From: Hyphomicrobiales bacterium
GTDB lineage: Bacteria; Pseudomonadota; Alphaproteobacteria; Rhizobiales; Rhizobiaceae
DNA length: 64,000 nt
Assembly: GCA_900466875.1 (NCBI GenBank)
Contig: UBNQ01000035.1
Span: 1 to 64,000 of the forward strand
Direction: 5' to 3'
This document shows, in pieces, positions 16,480 through 24,967 of this stretch. Made by a program: the position numbers and the translations under genes. The first letter of the stretch is position 1. Each line of letters begins with the position of its first letter. The notes under the pieces were generated by a model. It was not told the DNA's origin and ran no database searches. It was given only the letters and a program-made list of their open reading frames with translations.

Positions 16480-18620
16480 GCCACCTGCCTCATCTGCTGC
16501 GCCCACAGGTGACGATAGGTCATACAGCGGGACACGAGCTGATCATGTGGACCGATGTCAGCGATCTTCCCACGCTCCAGCACGAGGATCGCGTCGGCGT
16601 CGGTGAGGGTCGAGAGGCGATGCGAAACGATGATGACTGTACGTCCTGCTGCGATACTGCTGAGGTTCTGCCTGAGGATCGCCTCGCTGTCGGGATCGAG
16701 CGCGCTGGTCGCCTCGTCTAGGATCAGCAGCTTGGGATCGGTGATCAGCGCGCGGGCGATGGCGAGGCGCTGCCTCTGGCCACCGGACAGGTTGCTGGCA
16801 TTTTCCTCCAGCAACGTGTCAAAACCCCGCGGCAGTCTTTCGATGAACTCTTCCGCTCCGGCAAGTTGGGCAGCCGCTACAATCTCCTCGATCGTCGCGC
16901 CCGGCTTGGTCGCCGCGATATTGTCCCGCACCGTTCCACGGAAGAGGAAATTGTCCTGCAGGACGACACCAATGTTCGTGCGAAGATGCACGAGATCTAT
17001 TTCGCGGCTGTCGTAACCGTCAATGCGAATGATGCCCTGCTGGTTCTGATAGAGCCCCTGGATGAGCCGGGTGACGGTCGTCTTGCCCGACCCACTCTTG
17101 CCCACGATGCCGAAGAGCGAACCGGCCGGGATGTTGAAGGAAATATCGTCGAGCGCCGGCGCGCCATCCGGCCCGTATCGAAACGATATCCTGTCGAATT
17201 CGATCCGGCCGGTGAGGGATGGGCTGATGCCCCTGCCGCGGCCGGACTGTTCCGGCTGCTGGTTCATGATCTCGCCGAGCATGCGTACGGACAATGCGAC
17301 CTCTTGATATTCGTGCACCATGGTAACGATCTGCAGCAGGGGACCCGAGACCCGCCCCGCCAGCATGTTGAACGCCACCAGCGCCCCGATCGTCATCGTG
17401 TTGTCGAACACGGCCAGCGCGCCGAGCCCGATGATGGCGACGCTCATCAGCTTTTCCAGCAGGCCCGTCAGAGCTTGGGCAGCCGTCGAAATCTTGTCGA
17501 CATGGAAGCGGACAGAGATGGCCCGTGCCGACTGATCATCCCACACCTTCCTTTGGCGCGGCTCCAGCGCCAGCGATTTGACGGTTCGCATTCCGTGTAC
17601 GGTTTCGACCAGAAGGGCCTGGCGTTCTCCTTCCGCCTGATAGAGCGCCTGAAGCCGCCTTTGGAAAGGCCCGACGAGCAGGGCCACGACAATCGCGACG
17701 AGGGCGGTAAAGCCTAGAACCACAAGCGTCAGCTTGACGCTGTAGAGGAAGAGAACGGGCACGAAAACCAGCAGTGACAGGCCGTCGAGCAGCGTCAAAA
17801 ACAGTCGGCCGGTCAGAAATTCGCGAATTCGACCGCTCTGCTGCATGTGTTTTACCAACACGCCTGCCGATGCCTGTTCGAAGAGCGCAATTGGCAGGCG
17901 GAGAAGATGGCCGAAGGTTCTGGTCGCCACCCTTATATCGATCCTGTTCGTCGCGTAGAGCAGGATATAGCGGCGCAGGAAGGTGAAGACCGCGTCGAAG
18001 ACCAACGCGATGGCAATGCCGACGGTAAGTACGGCAAGAGTTGCGTAGCTCTGGTGAACCAGAACCTTGTCGATCACCAGCTGAAAGAAGAGCGGCGTGG
18101 CAAGGCCCAGCCCATAGAGGATGATGGCCGCCAGTCCGACATCACGGAAAAGACTGCGCTGGCGGATGATGTCGGGAATGAACCAGCGAAGTCCGAAAGG
18201 CTGGTCCTCGTCCATCAGGCGGTAGCCGCGCTTGACCAGCACGACGCTGCCGCGCCAGCTTTTTAAGAACTGATCTTCGGTCAGGATGATGGATTCCGGC
18301 CGTTGCGCCAGCGGATCGAGGACGCGTACGGTTTCGACGTCATCGACCGCAGATGCGCCCGCGATTACGATCCAGTTGCCGTTCTCCAGTTCGGCGAGCA
18401 CGGGATAGGCCTCGCCGAGTTTGAAGAGCGAATTCCAGTCCATAGAGAGGCCGCGAGCGCGAAGGCCCACATCCTTTGCCATGCGAAGCAGTTGGCGTGT
18501 CGAGACCTGTGTCTCTCCAACATCATAGTCGTGCTGGAGTCGCTCGGGTGAGAGGTCGACCCCGTGGTGTCGGCCGACCAGGCAAAGACAGTGCAGATTT
18601 GTGTGTATGAGCTCGCTCAT
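16476..18620 (-). CDS. Type I secretion ABC exporter with degenerate C39-peptidase-like domain
   Basis: 714 residues from the ATG at 18620 (a 29-residue upstream extension would run into the neighbouring gene). Residues 1-130 form a C39-like domain. Aligning its CLCLVGRHHG with the C39 block CLAMIARYHG puts Thr where the catalytic Cys should be, so it is a non-cleaving substrate-docking domain as in HlyB. Then come six transmembrane helices (about 160-430) and a nucleotide-binding domain with GKSGSGKTT, LSGGQRQRLAIARAL and LLILDEATSALD. It exports unfolded proteins in one step together with the HlyD partner. The most plausible substrate is the 1893-residue protein nearby. Confidence 0.92.
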   Translation of the reverse strand: MSELIHTNLHCLCLVGRHHGVDLSPERLQHDYDVGETQVSTRQLLRMAKDVGLRARGLSMDWNSLFKLGEAYPVLAELENGNWIVIAGASAVDDVETVRVLDPLAQRPESIILTEDQFLKSWRGSVVLVKRGYRLMDEDQPFGLRWFIPDIIRQRSLFRDVGLAAIILYGLGLATPLFFQLVIDKVLVHQSYATLAVLTVGIAIALVFDAVFTFLRRYILLYATNRIDIRVATRTFGHLLRLPIALFEQASAGVLVKHMQQSGRIREFLTGRLFLTLLDGLSLLVFVPVLFLYSVKLTLVVLGFTALVAIVVALLVGPFQRRLQALYQAEGERQALLVETVHGMRTVKSLALEPRQRKVWDDQSARAISVRFHVDKISTAAQALTGLLEKLMSVAIIGLGALAVFDNTMTIGALVAFNMLAGRVSGPLLQIVTMVHEYQEVALSVRMLGEIMNQQPEQSGRGRGISPSLTGRIEFDRISFRYGPDGAPALDDISFNIPAGSLFGIVGKSGSGKTTVTRLIQGLYQNQQGIIRIDGYDSREIDLVHLRTNIGVVLQDNFLFRGTVRDNIAATKPGATIEEIVAAAQLAGAEEFIERLPRGFDTLLEENASNLSGGQRQRLAIARALITDPKLLILDEATSALDPDSEAILRQNLSSIAAGRTVIIVSHRLSTLTDADAILVLERGKIADIGPHDQLVSRCMTYRHLWAQQMRQVA

Positions 18621-18651
18621 GGCTTCAGTCGCGGACCTTCGCCATTTGCCG

Positions 18652-18954
18652 TCAGTTGAAATTCGGCGAGGTATTTGTCGACGATTGGTCCAGCAGATCG
18701 CCGTCACCCATAGGCATCACTGGATTATTCCGCCGCAAGGCACCGGCCTCGACCAGGCCGTCCAGAGCCTTCTGCATGAGATCGACGGAGTTGGCGAAGG
18801 CTTCTATCGGCATGATGACCCGCTGGCGGAGAACCGGTTCCGGGTTGCCGTTGCTGTCGCGTTTGCTGGGAGAAAGGGAGGTCATGTCCAGACGGACGAT
18901 CGGACCCGTCACGGTGATTTCACTAATGCCGTCGCAATACAATTCGTCTGTCAT
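18652..18954 (-). CDS. Small protein heading the type I secretion operon, function unknown
   Basis: 100 residues from the ATG at 18954, with GGAG 9 bases upstream (an ATG four codons earlier is possible). It has an acidic, beta-rich N-terminus (MTDELYCDGISEITVTGPIVR), then a helix-rich stretch with IMPIEAFANSVDLMQKALDGLV, then a disordered tail. The layout recalls short DUF3467-type proteins, but this is not certain. It lies 31 bp upstream of the exporter on the same strand and is probably cotranscribed. A role in export or its control is inferred only from position. Confidence 0.7.
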   Translation of the reverse strand: MTDELYCDGISEITVTGPIVRLDMTSLSPSKRDSNGNPEPVLRQRVIMPIEAFANSVDLMQKALDGLVEAGALRRNNPVMPMGDGDLLDQSSTNTSPNFN

Positions 18955-19048
18955 CCCAATCTCCATCCTAGGGCAATTTCAGTTCGCAGACGCCGAAAAG
19001 CCGGAGCCGCGAATTTGGGAGTAGTCCTGGTGCATGACGCGTTGGTTT

Positions 19049-19061
19049 GTTGTCAGACAAC
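19049..19061. promoter_or_regulatory. 13-bp palindrome, candidate operator
   Basis: GTTGTC-A-GACAAC is a perfect inverted repeat with a 1-base centre. The shape resembles FadR/VanR-class GntR operators. It lies about 95 bp upstream of the first gene of the type I secretion operon. No regulator gene is adjacent. Confidence 0.35.
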
Positions 19062-19256
19062 TGTGCAGGAAAGGAGCGGCGGCGCCGTTGCTAGCATGCC
19101 ATTATGCTGCATAAATCCTGCGAGCTGGCGTTGGCTGTTAGGATGGTTGAGTTCGCCGCACACCTCAAATGTGATAGGTCTACTCCACCGAAAGACGGAG
19201 CCCTGGGCTCGACTCGTGCGACAGGAATTCCAGCCATTGAAAAGACGCGCGTGGTT

Positions 19257-19283
19257 GCAGAGGGTCGCAAACCCTCTGCTTTT
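19257..19283 (+). terminator. Rho-independent terminator with no assigned upstream gene
   Basis: GCAGAGGGT (19257-19265), loop CGCAA, ACCCTCTGC (19271-19279), then TTTT. The 9-bp stem is perfect. The T-run is only on the plus-strand side, so it would stop plus-strand transcription, yet both flanking genes are on the minus strand. Confidence 0.65.
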
Positions 19284-19328
19284 CGGAGAGGTGCCGAGTT
19301 TCGAAAACGTGTTTAAAGGGTTTTCAGC

Positions 19329-19589
19329 TTAATTCTTTGTGGTTTTTGCTTCGTGCCCGAATGAAAGACCCTTGTGCCGGTCCATGGTGAATCTCGCGAC
19401 ATCCCCACCGCAAGCTTCGATCAGGTCTGTCTCCGAATACCCTTCAGAGATCGCGGCGACCTTGAGTGCCAGTGCCTCGCCGACGAATTGTGCAGCGTCC
19501 TGATCGGAGACGTCACAACAGATGCCCGGAATGACCTTGATGTGGCGCTCCGCGATTTTCTTGTCGAGCCAAATGTGAATGTCCATCAT
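19329..19589 (-). CDS. Small hypothetical protein, probably stress-induced
   Basis: 86 residues from the ATG at 19589, chosen because AGGGA lies 8 bases upstream; an ATG three codons earlier is possible. The protein is soluble (MDIHIWLDKKIAERHIKV...), with a Cys-Cys pair in GICCDVSDQD and no recognised domain. An EcfG-like promoter (19618-19642) ends about 30 bases before the start codon, which suggests general-stress induction. Function unknown. Confidence 0.65.
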   Translation of the reverse strand: MMDIHIWLDKKIAERHIKVIPGICCDVSDQDAAQFVGEALALKVAAISEGYSETDLIEACGGDVARFTMDRHKGLSFGHEAKTTKN

Positions 19590-19617
19590 AGCGAGCATCC
19601 CTAACGAGATATGCCCT

Positions 19618-19642
19618 AATTCGTTTCCTCAGGTTTTGTTCC
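19618..19642 (-). promoter_or_regulatory. EcfG (RpoE2)-like general stress promoter
   Basis: On the minus strand GGAAC (19638-19642), 18 bases, then TT (19618-19619), which fits the GGAAC-N18-TT form used by alphaproteobacterial EcfG sigma factors. The two bases before TT are AA rather than the preferred CG. It drives the small gene starting at 19589. Confidence 0.5.
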
Positions 19643-19708
19643 TGTCTTGCGAGTGGCTCGCGAATTTACTTGGATACACAGCAAAAGCACGACACGACGA
19701 AGAGTTCT

Positions 19709-21622
19709 TCAGCTACGTTGCGGCAGAAAACGTGAGAACCTTTTTCGTTTCCGGGCTTGGGGGATGAGATCCACATCGCTTACCAGCCTCGCACCTCCGT
19801 CACGCTTCTCCAGGGTGATCTTGCGGCTGTGGAATGCTTCGAGTTCGGCTCGATGTCCAACACTGACTATGGTTACATCAGGAAGTTCATCGATCAGCGT
19901 CTGCATGATCGAGTCCTGGCTTTTGTCGTCGAGAGCTGAGGTTGCCTCATCCATGACGACGATTTCTGGCTGTTGGAGCAACAGCCGCGCAAATGCCAGG
20001 CGCTGCTTCTCGCCGCCGGAAAGAGTATGGTCCCAAGGCGCGTCGTCCTCGATCTTCTCGTTGAGGTGACCGAGGCCAACTTTATCCAGCGCAGCCTTCA
20101 TCTCCTCGGCAGACCAATCGTCTCCGCCATGCGGATAGGCGACAGCACGCCGCAGGGTACCGGACGGAATGTAAGGTTTCTGCGGAAGCATGAAGAGGTT
20201 GGCATCGGGGCGGAAGTTGACACTTCCACCACCCCACGGCCAGAGCCCGGAAATGGCACGGACAAGCGTGCTTTTGCCCGAACCCGATTCTCCTGCAACG
20301 AGCACCCGCTCGCCGGGCTCGATATCAACCTCCGTCTCCTTCACGACGGCAGTGCCGTCACCAAGCGAAACCGACAGATCCTTGAGACTGAGCATCGTCT
20401 TTCCCTGGGTCTCGCCGCGCTTGATGCGACCCACGGTTTCGCTCTGTTCGGCCCGTTCCAATCCGTCGAGAGACATCATAAGCGACGCAACGCGCCGGGC
20501 GCAGGCGTTCCAGTCCGCAAGACGGGGATAGTTGTCCACCAGCCAGCCGAATGCGGTCTGAACGATCGTGAAGGCCGAAGCCGCCTGCATCACTTCCCCA
20601 AGCGACATGCTGCCATCGAGGAATTTCGGGGCGCAGAGAAGCACCGGCACCACGGGGGCAATCAGCATAGATCCGTGTGACACGAGGGTCGTGCGCATAT
20701 ACTGATGGGCAATAAGGCGCCATTGCTGGCGCACATTCTTGAAAGACCTGTCGAGTTCGTTTCGCTCTTCCTCTTCGCCGCCAAGCAAAGCGATGCTTTC
20801 GCCATTTTCACGAACGCGGGTCAGGGAATAACGGAACTCGGCTTCCACCTGGTTCTTGACTTCCGAGACCTGCACGAAATGGCGGGCAATGAAGGTGATC
20901 GATCCGGAGGTAATGATCGCGTAGATGACCGCGGCGACGACCAAAAAGCCCGGAATGGTGACATATGTCCCCGCAATAGGAAGCGTCAGCGCACCGCCGA
21001 TCGTCCAAAGCACGACAATAAACGTGGAGGCGGAAACGAATGCCGAAATGACGCCGGCTACAAAATCGACAGGGGATTCCGTCGCTATCCGCATGTCTTC
21101 GGAGATACGCGCCTCGGGGTTTTGATGGTCGCCCCCAATAAGATTGAGCTGATAATAGCGGCCATGATCGAGCCAGCGCGCAATCAACGCTTTGGTGAGC
21201 CAGGATCGCCACCGGCGTTGGATCATCATCCGAGCGAACACCTGGATGGTCACCAGGGCGACGCTGCCAAGCACTAGGAACGGAAAGATGGTGCCCAGAT
21301 GATAGACGCTCGGCGCGTTGCGCTGCTCTATGGCATCGAAGATTTCGCGGTTCCAGACGTTGATCCCGTATTGGAAACCGACATTCGCGCCGATCAATAT
21401 GAGCAGTGCGATCGAGCATGGCCAGGCAAGACGATCGCCGTGTCGGCTCCAATATCCGCGCGCGCTGATCCAGAAGCGCTTCAGCAGGTATTTCTTCCGC
21501 GCTTGTTCGAGCTCTTCGGGCGAAAGATGCGGGTTTGTCTCTACGACGTCGGGGATGGGTTCGGCCGTATAGGTCAACTCATCACTCCTATCAACATTTC
21601 CGGATTTGGAGGAAGCAGTCAT
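19709..21622 (-). CDS. SbmA/BacA-like ABC transporter with fused ATPase (BclA/Rv1819c/YddA type)
   Basis: 637 residues. Residues 45-380 are an SbmA/BacA-like membrane domain (ABC_membrane_2), with FQYGINVWNREIFDAIEQR and EARISEDMRI motifs. Residues 410-620 are a nucleotide-binding domain with GESGSGKST, LSGGEKQRLAFARLL and VVMDEATSALDD. Proteins of this build (BclA of Bradyrhizobium, mycobacterial Rv1819c) take up peptides and hydrophilic compounds such as bleomycin, vitamin B12 and antimicrobial or nodule peptides; BacA/BclA are required for symbiosis in some rhizobia. A perfect EcfG promoter lies about 130 bp upstream. The substrate here is unknown. Confidence 0.88.
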   Translation of the reverse strand: MTASSKSGNVDRSDELTYTAEPIPDVVETNPHLSPEELEQARKKYLLKRFWISARGYWSRHGDRLAWPCSIALLILIGANVGFQYGINVWNREIFDAIEQRNAPSVYHLGTIFPFLVLGSVALVTIQVFARMMIQRRWRSWLTKALIARWLDHGRYYQLNLIGGDHQNPEARISEDMRIATESPVDFVAGVISAFVSASTFIVVLWTIGGALTLPIAGTYVTIPGFLVVAAVIYAIITSGSITFIARHFVQVSEVKNQVEAEFRYSLTRVRENGESIALLGGEEEERNELDRSFKNVRQQWRLIAHQYMRTTLVSHGSMLIAPVVPVLLCAPKFLDGSMSLGEVMQAASAFTIVQTAFGWLVDNYPRLADWNACARRVASLMMSLDGLERAEQSETVGRIKRGETQGKTMLSLKDLSVSLGDGTAVVKETEVDIEPGERVLVAGESGSGKSTLVRAISGLWPWGGGSVNFRPDANLFMLPQKPYIPSGTLRRAVAYPHGGDDWSAEEMKAALDKVGLGHLNEKIEDDAPWDHTLSGGEKQRLAFARLLLQQPEIVVMDEATSALDDKSQDSIMQTLIDELPDVTIVSVGHRAELEAFHSRKITLEKRDGGARLVSDVDLIPQARKRKRFSRFLPQRS

Positions 21623-21752
21623 TGAACCTCAAGTGATGCTATGACGCGCAGGTCGAGGGACCGACAGAAATCCGGAGGAATACGTAATCTGACGAAGAGA
21701 GATCCGCATGTGCGATATCCAATCCAACTGAAGGGTTCAGAAGTGGGCTGAC

Positions 21753-21777
21753 AACGCGCCGTCGAGGAGCGAGTTCC
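21753..21777 (-). promoter_or_regulatory. EcfG (RpoE2) general stress promoter, consensus match
   Basis: On the minus strand GGAAC (21773-21777), 16 bases, CGTT (21753-21756), an exact GGAAC-N16-CGTT consensus. Transcription would begin near 21746, giving a leader of about 125 nt before the SbmA-like gene at 21622. Confidence 0.7.
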
Positions 21778-21912
21778 CTCGGTTCTGTGCCACGACGGTT
21801 ATTCGCCGGAAGATACCCCTCGACAGCGAATGAGGCTGCGCTACCTAAAGTGCGCGATCCAACAAACCGTGCGCCGGCCTCTCACCGGCCTGTAAAGTCT
21901 AGGGAAGTTCCA

Positions 21913-22824
21913 ATGTCGTTCACCAAGAAATTCGCAGGCCTCCTTTTTGCCGTGTCGATAACGGCCACCACTGCCTCGGCGCAGGTCGTCGTATCCTCCA
22001 AGATCGACACAGAGGGTGGCGTACTCGGCAACATCATCCTGTCCGTCCTACAGGCCAATGACATTCAAGCCACCGACCGGATTCAACTTGGCGCCACGCC
22101 TGTTCTCCGCAAGGCGATCACCGCCGGCGAGATCGATATCTACCCGGAATATACCGGCAATGGTGCCTTCTTCTTCGAGAAGGCCGATGATCCTGCCTGG
22201 AAGGATCCGACCCAAGCCTATGAGACGGTGAAGAAGCTCGATCTCGAGGCCAACAAGATTGTCTGGCTGACACCTTCGCCTGCCAACAATACCTGGGGCA
22301 TCGCGGTTCGGCAGGATGTCGCCCAGGAAAACAACCTCAAGACGCTTTCGGACTTTGGCAAGTTCATCGGCGGTGGTGGGAAAATCGTGCTTGCCGCCTC
22401 CTCGGAATTCGTCAATTCGGCCGCGGCCTTGCCCGCCTTTCAGACGACCTATGGGTTCAAGCTGAATTCGGACCAGCTGATTACGCTGTCGGGCGGTGAT
22501 ACCGCTGCCACGATCGCAGCGGCTGCGAATGAGACGAACGGTGCCAATGCGGCCATGGTCTACGGCACCGATGGCGGCATCGCGCCCTCCGGTCTCGTCG
22601 TGCTGGAAGACGACAAGAAGGTCCAGCCGGTCTATCAGCCGGCGCCGATCATCCGTCAGGAAACGCTGGAAAAGAACCCGAAGATCGAGGAACTGCTCAA
22701 GCCGGTGTTCGAAAAGCTCGATCTCGTGACCCTGCAAGAGTTGAACGGCCGCGTCCAGGTGGGCGGGGAGCCGGCCAAGGCCGTTGCCGAAGACTTCCTC
22801 AAGAAGAACGGCTTCCTCAAATAA
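21913..22824 (+). CDS. osmF: Osmoprotectant ABC transporter substrate-binding protein (OsmF/YehZ-like)
   Basis: 303 residues from the ATG at 21913 (AGGGAAG upstream). Signal peptide cleaved after TASA near residue 23, then an OpuAC/OsmF-type binding domain: GGVLGNIILSVLQANDIQ, and the EYTGNG box near residue 82 shared with YehZ and ProX/OpuC proteins. It binds glycine betaine, choline or related compatible solutes in the periplasm. It is first in a four-gene operon with YehY, YehX and YehW homologues. It diverges from the stress-promoted SbmA-like gene. Confidence 0.9.
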   Translation: MSFTKKFAGLLFAVSITATTASAQVVVSSKIDTEGGVLGNIILSVLQANDIQATDRIQLGATPVLRKAITAGEIDIYPEYTGNGAFFFEKADDPAWKDPTQAYETVKKLDLEANKIVWLTPSPANNTWGIAVRQDVAQENNLKTLSDFGKFIGGGGKIVLAASSEFVNSAAALPAFQTTYGFKLNSDQLITLSGGDTAATIAAAANETNGANAAMVYGTDGGIAPSGLVVLEDDKKVQPVYQPAPIIRQETLEKNPKIEELLKPVFEKLDLVTLQELNGRVQVGGEPAKAVAEDFLKKNGFLK

Positions 22825-22865
22825 GGCGCCGTAGCATCAATACACGAAACGAAAGGTCGGGCGCT

Positions 22866-24032
22866 TTGCGGTTTGGGCTGGAAAAGACGGGCATATTGAT
22901 CGCCCCCTTCATTCTCGTCGCGACGCTCGCCTTGCCATTCGTCGTGGTCAAGCCGAACCGCATCCTCCAGGGACAAGGGCGCTCGTTACTCGAATCGCTG
23001 CCCTCCGGGGCAGGGATAGGACTGACCGTAGCGCTCGTCGCCATCGCGCTTTGCTTGGTCTTCCGCCTGTCTTCGACCATAAAGCTCGCCCTCGCGATAG
23101 CGGCGATTGTCACAACGGTCCTGGCACTCGGTTGGGCTGGACATGAGCAGCTTCCCGCCGGCAATACCTATGGGCGCGTGTCGCCCGGCTCCGGCCTGTG
23201 GGGGCTGCTTTTCGGATTCTCCCTTGCAGTGGTCGATGCAATTGCCAGGCTCAGGCCGTCCCCACAACTTCGCCTCCTGTCTCTTGCCGTCGCCATCGCA
23301 ATCATCGGCGGCATTTTCGCATCCGGCGTCCTTGCCGACATCTCGGTGGCCAAGGAATATACCAACCGGTCCCAGGCGTTCTGGGCGGAAATGTCCCGCC
23401 ATGCGACGCTGGCTCTCGGATCGATGGCACTCGCTTTTGTGATCGGCCTGCCAATCGGCGTCATCTGCCATCGTGTTGCATGGCTGCGCTCGGCACTGCT
23501 CAACAGTCTCAATATTCTCCAGACCATTCCCTCGATCGCGCTTTTCGGCCTGCTCATTTTACCGCTGGGCTGGGTCGCGGCACATGTGCCCGGCGCCTCG
23601 GCGATCGGCATTGCCGGGATCGGCGTGGCGCCGGCCTTCGTCGCGCTCGTCCTTTATTCGCTGCTGCCGGTGGTCGCCAATACGGTTGCGGGCCTTGAAA
23701 ACGTGCCGCGCGAGGCCAATGACGCCGCCCGAGGGGCCGGCATGACCGACCTGCAGCGGCTCGTCTCGATCGAGTTTCCGCTCACGTTCCCAAGCCTGCT
23801 TGCCGCCGTGCGCATCGTGCTCATCCAGAATATCGGCATGGCGACGATTGCGGCCCTGATCGGCGGTGGTGGCATGGGCGTCTTTGTCTTTCAGGGGCTC
23901 GGTCAGTCGGCGATGGATCTCGTGCTTCTTGGCGCGCTGCCGACGGTCGCGATGTCATTTGTTGCCGCCATCGTGCTCGATGCGCTGGTGGATTTCGTCA
24001 AAGCTCCCGGCCCGGAGGCCCGTTCCGCATGA
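22866..24032 (+). CDS. yehY: Osmoprotectant ABC transporter permease (YehY-like)
   Basis: 388 residues starting at a TTG (22866) with AAAGG about 10 bases upstream; no ATG is suitably placed near the N-terminus. The N-terminal half has several hydrophobic segments of the YehY extension. The C-terminal half is a classic BPD_transp_1 domain (HATLALGSMALAFVIGLPIGV, and the EAA loop GAGMTDLQRLVSIEFPL). It forms the channel with the second permease at the end of the operon. Its stop overlaps the ATPase start as ATGA. Confidence 0.88.
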   Translation: MRFGLEKTGILIAPFILVATLALPFVVVKPNRILQGQGRSLLESLPSGAGIGLTVALVAIALCLVFRLSSTIKLALAIAAIVTTVLALGWAGHEQLPAGNTYGRVSPGSGLWGLLFGFSLAVVDAIARLRPSPQLRLLSLAVAIAIIGGIFASGVLADISVAKEYTNRSQAFWAEMSRHATLALGSMALAFVIGLPIGVICHRVAWLRSALLNSLNILQTIPSIALFGLLILPLGWVAAHVPGASAIGIAGIGVAPAFVALVLYSLLPVVANTVAGLENVPREANDAARGAGMTDLQRLVSIEFPLTFPSLLAAVRIVLIQNIGMATIAALIGGGGMGVFVFQGLGQSAMDLVLLGALPTVAMSFVAAIVLDALVDFVKAPGPEARSA

Positions 24033-24967
24033 TCGACATAAAGTCCGTGACGAAACGCTATGACGGCAAGGCCGTGGTCGACGACATCTCCTTCTCCGTC
24101 CCCGACGGATCGATTGCCGTTCTCGTCGGCACTTCCGGCTCCGGCAAGACGACGCTTCTGCGCATGATCAACCAGCTCGTTTCACAAGACGAGGGGACGA
24201 TCCTGATTGACGGAAACGACACGCGAAACATTCCCGGCCACGAACTGCGCCGCCGGATCGGCTACGCGATCCAGGGACATGGCCTGTTTCCGCATCGAAC
24301 CGTGGCCGAGAACATCGCGACCGTCCCGCGGCTGCTGAAATGGGAAAAATCCCGTATCGACGCCAAGGTGAAGGAACTGCTGGATCTCTTCCAGCTCGAT
24401 CCATCGCTTTATTCGAACCGTTATCCGCACCAGCTCTCCGGCGGCCAGCAGCAGCGCGTTGGCGTCGCCCGGGCGCTTGCCGCTGAGCCTAAAATCCTGC
24501 TGATGGACGAACCCTTTGGTGCGCTTGATCCGGTGCTCAGGGGAAAGGCGCAGGACGAACTCTTGTCGATCCAGAAGCGTTTCGGCACAACCATCGTGAT
24601 CGTCACCCACGACATCAACGAGGCCTTTCATCTCGGCGATACGATCGCCGTGATGGACAAGGGCAAGCTGCTGCAATACGGCCGCCCGCTCGACCTTCTG
24701 AAGGCGCCGGCCACGCCCTTCGTCGAAGGACTGGTCGGCACCTTTGATCGTCCTTTCCGGCTTCTGTCACTTGGAACCGTTGCCTCGGTCGTCGAGCCGG
24801 GCGAGGCAGGCGGCATGTCGATCGAGAGCGGCAGGACGCAACAGGAAGCGCTGGCAACGCTGATGTGGAGCGGGGCAGACGCGCTGCCCGTCATCTCCGA
24901 CGATGGCAAGCCACTCGGCCGCGTCCGACTGGCAACCCTTCTCGACCGGGCAGTCAGGCCGCGATGA
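24029..24967 (+). CDS. yehX: Osmoprotectant ABC transporter ATP-binding protein (YehX-like)
   Basis: 312 residues with Walker A GTSGSGKTT, Q-loop, signature LSGGQQQRVGVARAL and Walker B ILLMDEPFGALD. The C-terminal part (about 240-312) resembles a single CBS-like module (ALPVISDDGKPLGRVRLATLL), as in ProV/OpuA-family ATPases where it can sense ionic strength. It overlaps both neighbours by 4 bases, so tight translational coupling is expected. Confidence 0.9.
   Translation: MIDIKSVTKRYDGKAVVDDISFSVPDGSIAVLVGTSGSGKTTLLRMINQLVSQDEGTILIDGNDTRNIPGHELRRRIGYAIQGHGLFPHRTVAENIATVPRLLKWEKSRIDAKVKELLDLFQLDPSLYSNRYPHQLSGGQQQRVGVARALAAEPKILLMDEPFGALDPVLRGKAQDELLSIQKRFGTTIVIVTHDINEAFHLGDTIAVMDKGKLLQYGRPLDLLKAPATPFVEGLVGTFDRPFRLLSLGTVASVVEPGEAGGMSIESGRTQQEALATLMWSGADALPVISDDGKPLGRVRLATLLDRAVRPR

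Larger units (their letters stand above)
18955..19328. other. Intergenic region with a palindrome and an orphan terminator
   Basis: About 370 bases between two minus-strand genes, with no convincing protein-coding frame. It contains a perfect palindrome (19049-19061) about 95 bp upstream of the secretion operon and a strong plus-strand hairpin terminator (19257-19283) with no plus-strand gene in front of it. A weak TTGCTA-N17-ATAAAT promoter-like pair is present around 19090-19118 on the plus strand. A small RNA of roughly 150-170 nt is possible. Confidence 0.4.
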
